Assembly (NCBI GenBank): GCA_026545225.1
Contig: CM048850.1
Span: 28,449,797-28,513,796, forward strand
DNA length: 64,000 nt
From: Cornus controversa
Lineage: Eukaryota > Streptophyta > Magnoliopsida > Cornales > Cornaceae
Reading direction: 5' to 3'
Shown: piece by piece, positions 13,301 to 23,356 of the stretch
Layout: each line of letters begins with the position of its first letter
How positions within the stretch are numbered: the first letter of the stretch is position 1
Notes under the pieces: model-generated
Told to the model about the DNA's origin: nothing
Databases searched by the model: none
The model's input: only the letters and a program-made list of their open reading frames with translations
Translations under genes and position numbers: made by a program

Positions 13301-13912
13301 GTTTGGTAGCTCAGAAAATAGAACAAAGCAATAGAAAAGAAAGAAGAGAAGGCGTGGAATATACTATTTTTACGGAATTCCAAATAAGTAAAAGTGAAAA
13401 ATGGCATCAGCTTAGCAGAGTGGATGTAAATTAGATTGGACATCTCGTTTTTGCCTACAAGAACCAAAAAGCTGGAATATCCATCGTTTTCCTAACATTT
13501 TCCCAGAAACCAAACAGAGCAAATAGAAAACCGCTCAATTCTCTCATTTTCAAAAAAAAAAAACCAAAACGTCTCATTTTCAGGCATTTTTCAAAGCTAC
13601 AAAACAAGCTTCAACTTTCCAAAAGGATTAGAACAAAAGGAAGTGATGAAAAACAAAAATAGTAAACACTTTGAGTCTCAATCTTCAGAAGCAATAACTC
13701 AAATGACAATAAGAAACACACCTGTGCGTATACATAAATAAATAAATATATATATATATGTATGTATAGACCACAGAGAGACAGAAAAAGAAAGAGCAAG
13801 AGTGTTCACCTTCATCGGTGAGAGGTGAAGCGAGTACAGGAAAGAGAAACACAATCACAGCCATTACACAACACATAACGAGCTTCTTCTCAAATAATAG
13901 CCTCTCTTCCAT
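7356..13912 (-). CDS. ERL1: ERECTA-family LRR receptor-like kinase, ERL1-like, 27 exons
   Basis: Plasma-membrane receptor kinase; family members bind EPF/EPFL peptides with TMM and control stomatal spacing and organ growth. Exons: 13912-13810, 13144-13006, 12879-12808, 12711-12640, 12532-12461, 12372-12301, 12091-12020, 11851-11780, 11677-11606, 11526-11458, 11254-11183, 11066-10995, 10913-10842, 10761-10690, 10616-10545, 10446-10375, 10279-10208, 10129-10058, 9971-9900, 9803-9732, 9616-9545, 9471-9400, 9303-9230, 9111-8980, 8896-8558, 8221-7851, 7733-7356. All introns are GT-AG and the sum is 2973 bases (990 residues). Order: signal peptide (1-30), cap with LLDWDD and CSWRGV, 20 LRR exons (residues 81-560; nineteen of 72 bp, one of 69), NPLLCGNW, membrane span near 590-611, kinase. 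Kinase motifs are GYGASSTV, K683, HRDVKSSN (D780) and DFG (D798), so it looks active. The tail [17 protein letters not shown] and [12 protein letters not shown] favours ERL1/ERL2 over ERECTA. The start is the ATG at 13912, followed by a hydrophobic leader. It appears intact. Confidence 0.97.
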
Positions 13913-14460
13913 TATCAAATCGATACAAGAACCTAATGACTGAATGAAGAAAGTGCAGATAAAATAGAGAAGCCAATAAAGAGAGAGAGAGAGCGCTAGA
14001 GAGAGAGAATGGGAGCAGGCGTTTGGCGTGAACTGTAAGGAAGTGTGAAGTACTGTTAATGTTGGGTGTGTTATGAAGAGAGAGAATGTGACAGTTTTGA
14101 GAGAGAGAGGGATAGATTTATTTGTGTAAACGGCGGTGAAGCGACGTTAGTGAGTGACTGTGGAAGACGAAAGTTGCAGCGGCCGTCACCGTACTTCCGT
14201 TTCCCGAAGTGTACATTTGACAGCAATGCTGTTACTCAGTCCACCACGCGCTCTAGGATGTCGAGTGAGCGCGTGAGTAAATCAACAGCAAAGATGTTTT
14301 GGATATTTCAGATGTGTGGTTAACGACAGTGTTGAGAGTAAACGCGCTGTAGTGGCGAGTAGGGCTGTGTATCGAATACAGAGGAGAGAGAAGAGTCTGC
14401 TTAATAGTGTGATACTGATAAGGAGAGAGAAAATGGACTAAGGAATTGGTTGCCTATTTC
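13913..14460 (-). promoter_or_regulatory. Probable 5' leader and proximal promoter of ERL1
   Basis: Upstream of the ERL1 start on the minus strand, the sequence is rich in GA/CT runs (13980-14010, 14075-14110, 14380-14430). Such runs are common in plant 5' leaders and core promoters. It is less AT-rich than its surroundings and contains no repeat I recognise. I could not place a TATA box or start site with confidence. The plus-strand frame at 14066-14323 looks like a chance ORF. Confidence 0.35.
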
Positions 14461-14697
14461 GGAGGGAAAAAACTATTTCCACGATTGTTTTTGCTGTTTC
14501 AAACGAACTATTTTGTCTTATGTATGAATCTTATCATACAGCGTCTTTATAATCTATAATACCTTAAAAGAAATACGGACACATAATACATGTACGACAC
14601 AGACAAGTAATATCAAAAATTATGATTGATAAAATTGGACACGACACGGTAATACGATACAAATTCAGCGGATTTGGGTTTAAGGTAAATCGACATA
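14461..14697. other. Intergenic, left part of a CGACACGACACGG-type repeat
   Basis: Contains ACACGACACGGTAATACGAT (near 14640) and similar phrases that recur inverted near 15440-15490. It looks like the left end of a degraded non-autonomous hAT-like repeat that was later split by the MITE at 14707. No gene seen. Confidence 0.35.
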
Positions 14698-14706
14698 TTT
14701 AATAAA

Positions 14707-14887
14707 GGGAAATGCTAAACGTCATGAAATTTTATCATGAATTGCCTTCATGAATGATGTGGCAAGTGATAATACCATTGACATTCCGTGTATGGGGGGA
14801 ATCCCACCAATACTAACTTACCATTTAATTGCCACATCATTCAAGATAAAAATTCATGAAATATTTTCATGACGTGTAGCATTGCTC
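14707..14887. mobile_element. MITE with 9-bp target duplication (Mutator type)
   Basis: Imperfect terminal inverted repeats: GGGAAATGCTAAACGTCATG at the left and the complement of GAGCAATGCTACACGTCATG at the right. It is flanked by the identical 9-bp direct repeat TTTAATAAA (14698-14706 and 14888-14896). A 9-bp duplication is typical of Mutator-like elements. The element is 181 bp and has no coding capacity. Its tips resemble those of the MITE at 51359-51530. Confidence 0.8.
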
Positions 14888-14896
14888 TTTAATAAA

Positions 14897-15584
14897 TGGA
14901 TCAACACAAACACGACACGCAAAAATTGAATTGAGTTTAGATTTAAGTTGTCTAACTCATGACACGATTACAACATGAGTTATTCATATATTATGGTTTT
15001 ATTCAAACTTATATATACGTAGTTATATATATTGCAATTATTTGTAATTTATTTGTTTGTTTATATGACTGATGTAGCAATAAAACGTAAGAATGAGATT
15101 ATTATTGTATCTTCTCAGTTATTATATTACCTTAGTATGTTTTTGAGTTTATATATAGATACAAAATTTATAATATAGTTTGATTTTATGATTTATGTAT
15201 TGGTATGTACTTTATTTTTTATATGATCTTTAAATAGATTTTAGGGGTAGAAAACTTATATGATATAAGTTTAATGGATTAAAAAAGTTATTAAACAAAT
15301 CGTGTCATTATGGCACATGTTTATTAAACGGGTTATACGGATCGACACGGGTAACATGTTTAATAAACCGGTTGAGTTAGTGTTGAGGGTCTCTGACACA
15401 ATTATTAAATGAATCGGGTTAGAGTTGAGTTGTTTAGTAGAATACCAATAGATCGACACAACACGAGAACACGAATTGTCATTCTTACCAAAAACTCTAA
15501 AAAAAATAAGACACAAACATCGCAAAAATATGGCTATAAAATAATAATATATATATGAATACTCAATAAATAAAAAAATTAAGA
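14897..15584. other. Intergenic, right part of a degraded hAT-like repeat
   Basis: AT-rich sequence, then a stretch (15300-15490) with CGGATCGACACGGGT, AATCGGGTTAGAGTTGAG and CACGAGAACACGAATTGTCATTCTTA. The last reads, on the minus strand, like the AATGACAATTCGTG ends of a common plant hAT-type repeat. The open frame at 15271-15714 minus crosses the next element and resembles nothing. Confidence 0.35.
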
Positions 15585-16088
15585 GCACGACTGTTGCTAG
15601 CGAGTCACACTTCTTAGAGTGCCACATGGGATTTTTGAGCAAGCTCATGCTAAAATTTTCTCTCTCTTCTTTGTTTATATCTGAAGAGAGTATGTGATCA
15701 GAATATATATACACGTGTATATGTATATTTTTAATATTCTTTTCATTCTTTTAAATTTTAAATATTTATAATTTTTTCATCTCGAGTCAAAAAGTAGAGA
15801 TGTCGGTACTCAAATTGAAGCCATCTAATTTTTTTAAATAAAATTTGTTTCATCAAAAAAATTTATATGTTGTTGGAGTTATATTAATTTAAAGTGAAAG
15901 GAATTTGTTGAAATAAAAAACTTTTAAAATACCTATGTCTTGGCTATTCTTTATAGCTGTAAATATATTTTGAATGAATCACTCCTATAAATGAAAGGAT
16001 GTAATAAAGAAGAGAGAAAATTTTAGCGTGATTTTGCTAAGAACCCACTTGGCATTATAAGAAGTGCAACGGCACGATTGTTGCTAGC
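15585..16088. mobile_element. Foldback/MITE element with ~70-bp inverted arms
   Basis: The left arm (15606-15675, CACTTCTTAGAGTGCCA through CTAAAATTTTCTCTC) is repeated inverted at 15995-16069. Outside the arms lies a 17-bp near-identical direct repeat, GCACGAYTGTTGCTAGC, at 15585-15601 and 16072-16088. That is longer than usual target duplications. The interior is AT-rich and non-coding. Confidence 0.65.
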
Positions 16089-16896
16089 AAACCTCAAAAA
16101 AGATTACATTACATAAAAGATCGTACCTCCCACTTGAGCGAGGTATGGGAGAGGTAAATGTCAACTGCTTTCGAGTCTTACATTACATAAAAGGTCGTAC
16201 TTTTTGCTTGAGGTGGTGTCTCTGAGACTTATCGTTTTTGGGTGAAGGCATTTGTCATTGCACTAATGTGCGACCTCTAAAAAATATTACATTACATAGA
16301 TATTTCAATTCATTAGGAAGTAATTAATAATCAAATAAACTTATAAACAAATAGATTAAATAAGTAGAATTATTTAATCCTCTACATATATGTAGCTCAA
16401 ATTGTTAATCATATATCAGATGCATATAAATTTCTTTTGAAATACTTGAATATACATCACTGCTATGAAGTGTTCGACATGGATACGGCAACTTCGGTGA
16501 AATGTCCGTACTTCTTAAATAATACCACTACTACTATCTCCGAAAAAAATAATGTGTTTTTTATGTTCCAATTATTGAAAGATAATTCTAACTCTCCCAA
16601 AAAAAAAAAAACTATTTAAAGACAGAACTAAACTTTCAAAAATTTTGAGATTTTAAATTTTTATATACCAATTAAGTTTTCAGTTGGATATCTATTTTGA
16701 ATCACATTTAACACTCTCAAATATTCAAACCCATTACATTCTATGGGAGATTAGTAAGATATATTCAATTATCACGCTGTTAGAAACAAAATTATTCAAT
16801 TTTGAAAAATCATAAAGAAAAAAAATCTCAATTCAAATCAATAAATCTAACTTTAACTTGATTATATGTTTGTATAATTAAACATATTAAATTTAA
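16089..16896. other. AT-rich intergenic sequence
   Basis: Near 16090-16290 a block with two related phrases (AAGGTCGTAC near 16190, AAGATCGTACC near 16115) looks like an old repeat. The rest is simple AT-rich DNA. The frame 16437-16619 has no recognisable domain. TAAATTTAA at 16888-16896 is the left target duplication of the next element. Confidence 0.35.
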
Positions 16897-17091
16897 GGTT
16901 AAATTGCACTAAACCCCTCTATTTTTGTCACCAAATAACTCATATACTTTCAAAAGTTACATGGAACTCTCCTTTTGCAAAAAAGAAAAAATAAAAATAT
17001 TTTAAATGACCATTTTACCCTTTCCAATAAATTTTGTCAAAATAACCTTTCACCCCCACATTCCTTTCACGGGATTTAGTGCAATTTGGCC
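16897..17091. mobile_element. 195-bp MITE with perfect 9-bp target duplication
   Basis: The terminal inverted repeats are GGTTAAATTGCACTAAAC and the complement of GGCCAAATTGCACTAAAT. The identical 9-mer TAAATTTAA flanks it at 16888-16896 and 17092-17100. The size and duplication length point to a Mutator-type MITE. There is no coding capacity. The perfect duplication suggests a fairly recent insertion. Confidence 0.85.
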
Positions 17092-17100
17092 TAAATTTAA

Positions 17101-17635
17101 AATTCAAATTTTCATAGTTTATTGTATTTTGTGATTGGTGGACAATTGCCTGCATTTGAAATTTGTAAAATATATAAAAATTTTAATTAACAGGGTCAAT
17201 TATTCGTTACAAAAAAAAATATATATAGCAGATTATTCTTGTTTTGAATGACAAAATTTTGAATGTGAATGGAGATCTGAATGAGAAAAAGTCATGTTGA
17301 CGATCAAGTTGAATTGATCTGGTGTTCCAACCAATCAATGAGTTGCATCTTTATTTGTACCAGTGTGTATATATATATATATATATATATATGTGGAAAC
17401 ATACATTTTAATGAAAGGAACAAAACTAGAAAAGTTGCCGAAGAAAAATAGAACCAGGAAAATTGCTAAAAACAATAAACAGAAGGGTTAAGCAAGCAAG
17501 CGACAGTAGAGTGCAGAACTGAGCAATTGGCACTTTAGTAAAGCAAGAAACAGGCTGCTCCGAATAAAGCTGGCTCTGTTTCATCTATTTTTTGTTTTCA
17601 ACTGTTGACCATGTATATGTATAACATATATATAT
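17101..17635. other. AT-rich intergenic sequence
   Basis: No gene or recognisable repeat apart from an AT microsatellite at 17367-17391. A less AT-rich patch at 17400-17600 has no long open frame. Confidence 0.35.
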
Positions 17636-17822
17636 ATATATACACAGTATATATTATTATATTTGTATATAATTGGTATAGACATGTACTACTAGATATA
17701 TATACAGTATATATTACTATTATATTTGTATATAATTGGTATAGACATGTACTACTAGATATATATACAGTATATATTATTATATTTGTATATAATTGGT
17801 ATAGACATGTACTACTAGATAT
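17636..17822. repeat. Three-copy tandem repeat, ~60-63-bp unit
   Basis: Three near-identical copies of a unit running from ACAGTATATATTA to GACATGTACTACTAGAT, with periods of 60 and 63 bp. The only clear difference is a 3-bp ACT insertion in the middle copy. The 80-residue open frame across it (17605-17847) is an effect of the repeat, not a gene. Confidence 0.9.
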
Positions 17823-18039
17823 AGCGTTGCTGTTTTTGTTAATCTAGGTCCCTCCTTTTTTATAGGGATTGGAACAGGATAGTTTATGGTTCAACACTAT
17901 TTAATACTAGGATTCCATAACCATACAATTGGGGATCAGTTATGGTTGGTTCTCAACCAGAGACAACTATCCTTTAAAACTTCAGTTACCACAGCACTAA
18001 TCAGTTGTTTAATTTACTAAACCACCCTCCACCAATCAT

Positions 18040-18098
<59 letters not shown>

Positions 18099-18336
18099 CA
18101 CCATCATAAACTCTTAATCATAACTGTTCAAAAAAATTATTTTAAACCGTGCAAAGACATTTGACTCTTAAATTGATTTGTTTGCTTTATTATACTAAGA
18201 TTAAATGTAATATAGATAAGTTGACTTTTTTTTTGTCTTATTATATCAAAACTTAAATGTAATATAGATATATATATTATATTCTAACTCTTACGAAAAA
18301 TGAGAAATTGAATGGAGTAAGTTTGGATTAAACTAA
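17823..18336. other. Intergenic with CT/AT microsatellite
   Basis: A CT run followed by an AT run (18041-18097). Two related phrases, TTAAATGTAATATAGATA, occur near 18203 and 18253. No gene seen. Confidence 0.4.
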
Positions 18337-18893
18337 TGCTATGTTTGGTATGCGGAAATACAATGAAATGTTAGTGGAAATAGAATGAGAACGAGAATAT
18401 AATGAAATTGTTATTCTCATTTTACTGTTTGATTGCAAATATGAAATAATGTAGGGATAGAATTATCAACATCGTTTTAGTGTTTGGTTAGAACAATTTA
18501 AAATCTAGAATGGAATGAATTTTAAATTTAATTCTCAAAAATATCCTTCTCAATCTCAAAGAAATTAAACTAACAAAATAATATTTTTTAATAATTTTTT
18601 TAAAAGAAATGACAGTAGAGACAACGGAAGTTGTGTAAGTGATGATGGAGATGGTGGAAGCCGACAATGGTGTAGGTTGTGGTGGAAAGCAGTGACAATG
18701 GTGGAAGGCATTGGAGGTGACAGTGGTGGTTTTTGAACTTGCAATGTTTTTTAAAAAAAAAAATTGAAAATAAAATAGTCATTCCATAGGTCAAGATGTG
18801 AAATGAATTATTTTTTATATTTTAATTTTCTTATCAAACAAAATAATAATAAATGAACATTTTATTTCATTTTCGCATATCAAATACAGCATA
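18337..18893. mobile_element. Degraded ~560-bp terminal-inverted-repeat element
   Basis: ATGCTATGTTTGGTATGCGG at the left matches, inverted and imperfectly, TTTCGCATATCAAATACAGC near 18870-18893. The inside carries a GGTGGAAG-rich minisatellite (18645-18735). The ends resemble a widespread plant MITE class beginning TGCTATGTTTGGTA. I could not establish a target duplication. Confidence 0.5.
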
Positions 18894-19700
18894 GAAAGAA
18901 TAATATTTTTTATTCTTATGATCCACACTTCCAGTACATAATACTCGTTAAAAAAAAAAAGTTCATTTTTGAGAACCACTTTTAAAAGTCTATTGTTTAT
19001 TTTATTTTTTATTATAAGAGTTATCAAATTTATCTTTTTAAAAATTTGAAATCAACTAATTATTTTGGAACAATAAAAAATAAAAAAGTACAAATATCAC
19101 TATTCTTTAAATAAATAAAAAAAACATCATTACCACACTACAATTTTATGAGTAAATCTACCTCGAGACCCGTGGTATTGTTTTTTTCCTATATGTTGTT
19201 CTTCAATTACATTATCATATTTTGAATATAAAAATGTTAATTTAATGCACATGTCATATCATTTTTTATTTATATTAAAACGATTTTATAATAAAAATTA
19301 AATCATAATTTTATAATATGAAATCCCATTCAATTAAATCGATTTTTTTTCCTTATTTGACTTGTCGTTAAAACCATTTCAAGAGACATTTGGCAGTTTT
19401 ATAAATAGTAAATAAATGCATAATTCAAATTTAATACATTGTGATGAAGCACAAATTCATCATTGGACTAATCAAACATCAACATATAAAGAGACAAACA
19501 AAGAGTAATTGAAAGGACACCGGATGGTGTCGATCGACTACGCTCCGACGATAAAGTCAAAAATTGAAAAAACTGTAAAGAAAATCAGAGAGTATTAATT
19601 GCATATCTGGTAGATGGACCGTTTCTGTGTTTATAGTAATCAATTGGAAATGTGTTCCAATAGGAGACTGATTCTTTAATTTTTCAGAGTCGTATAGGAG
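18894..19700. other. AT-rich intergenic sequence
   Basis: Long A and T runs. One open frame at 18815-19027 minus has no domain. No repeat structure stands out until the GC-rich element at 19701. Confidence 0.3.
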
Positions 19701-20222
19701 TAGGGATGACAACGGGGCGGGGCGGGTTTTGACTTCCCCTTCCCCGCAACCGTTTAACTTCCCCACCCCGCAATCGTGTATAAACGGGGCAGGGTGGGTT
19801 TTGACTTCCCCGTCCCCACAACGGTTTAACTTTCCTCGCTCCGTCCCGTTTATATTTTTTCTTTTTTTTTAATGAAATTTTTTTTATAATAATAAATCTG
19901 ATATTTAGATACATATACACCAAAAATATAAATTTAAGTACATGTAACACAATGATTAATATTGAATCATTCATTACTGATATAATAAACTTGTATAGTT
20001 GTATGATATATATAATATTAATATTTTTTTTATATATTATATATATAAGTATAAATATATATATATATTTAAACGGGACGGAATGAGTACCCGTCGGAAT
20101 AAGATCTTACTCTCTTTCTGTCCCGTTTAAACTCGATTTATTTTTTTTAATTTCATTTCTATATTATTTACTTAAACAATTCCGTAAACGAATTTTAAAA
20201 TGGACGGAACAATTTGCCACCG
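19701..20222 (+). mobile_element. GC-ended hAT-like MITE, copy A
   Basis: Starts TAGGGATGACAACGGGGCGGGG, has repeated CCCCGCAACCGTTTAACTT phrases, an AT-rich core with ACATGTAACACAATGATT, and ends near AACAATTTGCCACC. The core and the GC-rich arms match, in inverted orientation, the copy at 28722-29267. Open frames here arise from the GC-rich arms. I could not find a matching target duplication. Confidence 0.65.
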
Positions 20223-20966
20223 GAGAGAAGTTTTGTCAAATTATATTTTTTGTTCACGTCAAATGGTCTACAACTCCACCATCACATTGTTTTCGAGGCA
20301 AATTATTCACAAAAACAAAAAAAACAAGAAATTATCAAAAAGCACAAGCAAGAAAGACTAAACAAACCCATATTCCCAAAAAAATATCCTTTTGAAGACT
20401 ACCCTAAACGGACACGTGGAGAAATCTGACGGTACCTAAAGACCTATATAAGCCAACCAGTGTGACAGCTAACCTGCTGAGCCGGTAGGTCTCGCCAGTC
20501 TAAAAATAGCGAACAAAAGCACGAAAGGACGACTGATCCGCCGGTAGCCCGCCGTCAGCTGTACTATGAAGAGAAACAGCTTTCTGACTCAGCGGAGTGG
20601 GACCCACCTCGAAAACACATTTAATATTGAGTCTCTTCTGAAAAGACGGTGCCAATGTGATATCGCTTTCTACTCGTACTTTTTTGGATATGAAATATTT
20701 TATTTATTTATTTATTAATTAACCTTTTTTATTTAATTAAGGTTTTAATGATTAATAATAATCACTTTTTTATTTGAGCGAAAAGAGGGTTTAATTAATG
20801 ATTAATCAATCTAGTAATGCTTTTCTCCGACATCGTATAGTGACACGTGGATTCTCAGATTTCAAGTTCCAATACTATCGGTTTGAATAAAAGTAGTAGA
20901 GTACTTATTATACCATACCATTATTCCTAGCACTTGATTTTGGATCTTGCAATGGAAGGTACTGTT

Positions 20967-21001
<35 letters not shown>

Positions 21002-21238
21002 ATTTTTTTCCAGACTGTTTTTGGATTAAATTCATAAAACACTCTTTGAATTATTAAAAAATATGATATTATATTGCTTGCTAAAACATAATATAAATAA
21101 TATTTCGTTGTTATAGCTTTTAAAACTTATTTATTCATGTAAATTTTTTTTAGGAGATAGATAAGGCTTATAAATTTTGTATATGATTGGAAATTAATTT
21201 TTATTTAAGTTCTAAACAACTCAATTATTCACTTATAC
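20223..21238. other. Intergenic with an unusual less-AT-rich patch
   Basis: 20420-20680 is clearly richer in G and C than its surroundings. It contains GACACGTGG (20411), a TATATAAG string (20443) and GCCGGTAG motifs in two places. A second ACACGTGG G-box-like site lies at 20842. The layout resembles a promoter, but no coding sequence follows. The AT microsatellite at 20968-20990 and AT-rich DNA make up the rest. Confidence 0.35.
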
Positions 21239-21604
21239 CTTTACAAAATAAAAGTAAAGTTTTGCATTTATTTTTTTAATTCTAAAATTGGTATGTAATC
21301 CTTTTTACCGTTTTCCATTTTTTTCTATGTTATTTTATGTTTTATTTAATTAATGGATATTATAATATATGTTTAAATTATAATTAATTTAATTGAAGTT
21401 TAATTCTAAAAATCTTTTGCAAATTTTATGACAGTCATTTTTAATATACAAATTCTATCAAAAAATTTAATAAAATATTATAATTTCTTTTTAGTGAAAT
21501 AATTTGAATAATTTTTTTTCCTTTTGACAAATATACTAATTATTTTAAAAATAAAAAATATATATAAAAAAATCCAATTGCTAATAGAAATTTTTTAGGC
21601 AGGT
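21239..21604. repeat. Tandem duplication, unit A (empty target site)
   Basis: About 366 bp, repeated directly after it as unit B. Shared landmarks include ACAAAATAAAAGTAAAGTTTTGCA, TTCTAAAATTGGTATGTAAT, TAAATTATAATTAATTT and AAAATTTAATAAAATATTAT. At 21386-21390 the AATTT of this unit is uninterrupted. In unit B the same place holds an LTR element. Confidence 0.75.
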
Positions 21605-22640
21605 TTACAAAATTGAAGTAAAATTTTGCAATTATGGTTTCCATTCTAAAATTGATATGTAATACTTTTTGTTGTTGTTGTTTCTATGTTCTTTTCTGTT
21701 TTAGTTAATTAATGAATATTATATTATAAATTATAATTAATTTTGTTAGATTATATATTTTCTATTATATCTTTTCTTAAACCACATAGGTTTCTTACAT
21801 CCTCTCCTAAACCATATAGGAAGTTCAATTCATCGGCTCCCACTAGCATCTGTGTGTTAAAATCGTTGATTTCAACGAGTTACTTTTCAGTACTACCGAC
21901 TGATTTCGAGAATTACTTGTTCAATCAGTTGAGCCAATTTCGATTTGTGCACTGTCTGATTTTCAAATCAATTTTCACTCCAACGAACCACTTTCAGTCT
22001 TACCATCGCTCTAATGAGCTGCTTTTGGTCTTCCCGTCGCTCCAATGAGCTTCTTTCGCCTACCGAGATGCTATTTGACAACTTCTTTGTATCTCTTTGT
22101 AGCCATGACTCGTAACATCACAAGATTGTTTTCATGAGCCGTATTAAAGATTTTGTCTCCAAACTCAAGTTGGTTTCATATAACTCACATTGAGTTTGCG
22201 GGGCTGTTAGAATATATATTTTCTATTATATATTTTCCTAAATCACATATGTTGCTTTCACCCTCTCCTAAATCATATAGGACTGGGATTTTTTGTCTCA
22301 TAAGTTTACTTAGTTTTCAAGATTAACTGCCTATAAATAGGCATTTATGTATTGTTCATAATAATATAATTCAATTCAAAATATAATTTTCCTATATTTA
22401 TAACAAATTTAATTAAGTTCAATTCTTAAATCTTTTGTAAATTTTATGACAACCATTTTTAATATACAAATTTTTAAAAAAACTATCAAAAAATTTAATA
22501 AAATATTATAATTTCTTTTATTGAAATAATTTAATTTTTTTTCCCTAGTTATTTAAGTAAAATTTTATCCTTTTGAAAAATATACTAATTATTTTTAAAA
22601 TGAAAATATAAAAAATAAAAAATCCATTTGCTAATAGAAA
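21605..22640. repeat. Tandem duplication, unit B (interrupted by an LTR element)
   Basis: This is the second copy of unit A, split by the element at 21744-22405. The left part (21605-21743) and right part (22406-22640) rejoin to match unit A with substitutions and small gaps. Confidence 0.75.
21744..22405 (+). mobile_element. Small non-autonomous LTR retroelement (662 bp)
   Basis: Runs from TGTTAGATTATATATTTTC to CTATATTTATAACA and is flanked by AATTT on both sides (21739-21743 and 22406-22410). The right LTR, 22205-22405 (201 bp), is complete and has a CCTATAAATAGG TATA-like site. The left LTR matches it only for its first ~80 bp, ending near 21821. The purine-rich tract TTGAGTTTGCGGGGC sits right before the right LTR, as in copia-type elements. 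The inside holds imperfect ~30-bp repeats around CAATGAGCT and encodes nothing recognisable. The small size suggests a TRIM-like deletion derivative. Confidence 0.8.
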
Positions 22641-23356
22641 AATGCATGTTTAAATATTCAAATAAAAAAATTGATTCATATATCAATTTTTGGATAGAAA
22701 TTATAAGGGAGGCGATATTCACTCCCCTTTTATACGTTTACACTCCCATATTAAAAGAAATGACACTTTTGACCTTAACTTTATAAGTGAATTATTATGT
22801 TTTTTTCAAATTACATAACTACCATTTCAAATATCTTTCTCTTTGTCTTCAATCTTTAATATTTTCGGTCTCTTTTGACAGGATAAAAAAAATTCCAAAA
22901 AAGTTATATTTTTTGATAGAACCAAAAAAAAGTTATTTATGTTGAATAAATTATCTCTTTTGACATGACCTAAAATTTTTATTTTTTTTTATCTCTGTTA
23001 GAATAAATTATCTCTTTCTACAAGAACCGAAAAAAAAAGTTATATCGATTGAATAAATTATCTCTTTTGACATGAACAAAAAAAGAAGGAAAGTATACTA
23101 CGCAAAAAAAAAGGACCAAAAAAAAATGTTATCTTTGTTGAATAAATTATCTCTTTTGATAGGACCTTCAAAAAAATTTGTTTATGTTGAATAAAATATC
23201 TCATTTGACAGGACTGGAAAAAAAAGTATGGGTACACTAAAAAAAAAACAAAATGAAGAACTCAAAAAAAAATTATCTCTGTTGAATAAATTTTATCTTT
23301 TGACAGGACAAAAATAAAATGTACCCCAAAAGAGTGATCTTTGTTGATTAAATTAT

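Noticed and set aside
13910..13918. Upstream start at 13918 giving two extra residues in ERL1
   Set aside because: The codon at 13918 is TTG, not ATG. The first ATG in frame is at 13912.
14066..14323. 85-codon plus-strand ORF upstream of ERL1
   Set aside because: No domain, arginine/serine-rich, lies in the presumed ERL1 leader and promoter.
17605..17847. 80-codon plus-strand ORF with an internal peptide repeat
   Set aside because: It is caused by the three-copy 60-bp repeat. No start context or domain.
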